Shown here piece by piece: positions 5,267 to 5,461 of a stretch of DNA of 5,461 nt. Origin of the DNA: Halobacteriales archaeon QS_9_70_65 (GTDB taxonomy: Archaea > Halobacteriota > Halobacteria > Halobacteriales > Haloarculaceae); NCBI GenBank assembly GCA_003023535.1, contig PXSC01000192.1:1-5461 (forward strand), written 5' to 3'. The stretch's first letter is position 1. The number at the start of each line of letters is the position of its first letter. A model generated the notes under the pieces. That model was not told where the DNA came from. It saw only the letters and a program-made list of their open reading frames with translations, and did not search any database. The position numbers and the translations under genes were made by a program.

Positions 5267-5267
5267 A
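5261..5267 (+). promoter_or_regulatory. TATA-like box of the last gene, overlapping the preceding stop codon
   Basis: TTTTAGA is centred about 27 bases ahead of the ATG at 5291 and contains the TAG stop of the DUF5802-type gene. Spacing fits a leaderless promoter. The T-run could also help end the upstream transcript. Confidence 0.45.
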
Positions 5268-5281
5268 CGGCCGCGGCCGTC
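5266..5281 (+). promoter_or_regulatory. 16-base perfect palindrome ahead of the last gene
   Basis: GACGGCCGCGGCCGTC reads the same on both strands. It covers -10 to -25 relative to the ATG at 5291, directly after the TTTTAGA box, which is a repressor-operator position. It could instead be a hairpin past the stop codon of the DUF5802-type gene, though no T-tract follows it. Confidence 0.45.
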
Positions 5282-5290
5282 GTTCGGCCG

Positions 5291-5461
5291 ATGCTCGACG
5301 ACCTCCTCGGGCGGACCGAGCTGAAAGAACGCATCACGGAGCTGGAGACCGAACGGGAGAGCCTCCGTGCGCAGCTGGACGCCGAACAGGAGCGCCGCTC
5401 GGAGGCCGCCCGCAAGCGACAGGACGCCGAGGAGCGGGTCAACCGCCTCGAGGACCGCATC
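5291..5461 (+). CDS. Coiled-coil N-terminus, possibly a Vms1/Ankzf1-type peptidyl-tRNA hydrolase (3' end outside window)
   Basis: Only 57 residues are visible. They begin MLDDLLGRTELKERITELE and continue as an uninterrupted charged heptad pattern (LRAQLDAEQERRSEAA, then EERVNRLEDRI), predicted to be a long coiled coil. This N-terminus resembles haloarchaeal proteins annotated as Vms1/Ankzf1-family peptidyl-tRNA hydrolases, relatives of release factor aRF1/eRF1 that free stalled peptides from ribosomes. The catalytic part would lie beyond the window, so the assignment rests on resemblance of the coiled coil alone and could be wrong. The ATG at 5291 is supported by the TATA-like TTTTAGA 27 bases upstream and is 24 bases after the preceding stop. 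Confidence 0.55.
   Translation, partial: MLDDLLGRTELKERITELETERESLRAQLDAEQERRSEAARKRQDAEERVNRLEDRI

Noticed and set aside
1..5461. tRNA, rRNA, SRP RNA, RNase P RNA, CRISPR arrays, transposase genes
   Set aside because: No T-loop or acceptor pattern, no SRP domain IV motif, no RNase P core motif, no regularly spaced repeats and no transposase catalytic motifs were seen on either strand.

Overview
The window comes from a haloarchaeon (class Halobacteria). The evidence is very high G+C, strongly acidic predicted proteins, A/T-rich boxes about 27 bases ahead of start codons with no Shine-Dalgarno sequence (leaderless genes), and several protein families known mainly or only from haloarchaea (a Cmi4-like protein, a DUF5802-like protein, a Phr/HSR1-like ArsR regulator). 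No mobile element, CRISPR array, tRNA or rRNA was found.

Layout. (1) 2-667 (+): C-terminal three quarters or so of a proline dehydrogenase, cut by the window edge. (2) 675-1364 (-): a two-helix membrane protein of the DUF502 family, convergent with proline dehydrogenase and only 7 bases from it. (3) 1518-1898 (+): a small gamma-glutamylcyclotransferase/AIG2-like protein, divergent from DUF502. (4) 2030-2620 (-): a Cmi4-type haloarchaeal protein with two helix-turn-helix-like segments. (5) 2621-3106: an unusually long gap with no convincing gene. It carries the Cmi4 promoter, two mutually exclusive hairpins and an inverted-repeat structure just past the next gene. (6) 3107-3772 (-): a Phr/HSR1-like ArsR-family regulator with an extra winged-helix-like C-terminus. 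(7) 3823-4785 (-): a secreted, low-complexity, Asn/Gly/Asp-rich protein with seven N-glycosylation sequons and a tandem seven-residue repeat. (8) 4926-5266 (+): a DUF5802-type gene broken by an apparent single-base loss in a C-run. (9) 5291 to the window end (+): the coiled-coil N-terminus of a protein that resembles haloarchaeal Vms1/Ankzf1-type peptidyl-tRNA hydrolases.

The genes do not form one obvious pathway. They look like ordinary chromosomal single-gene units with their own leaderless promoters. The points worth most attention are the frameshift in the DUF5802-type gene, a 15-base palindrome placed between the T-tract and start codon of the ArsR-type regulator (probable autoregulation), a 16-base perfect palindrome in the same relative place ahead of the last gene, and the unexplained 486-base gap. 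I saw nothing that amounts to a clear new multi-gene system.
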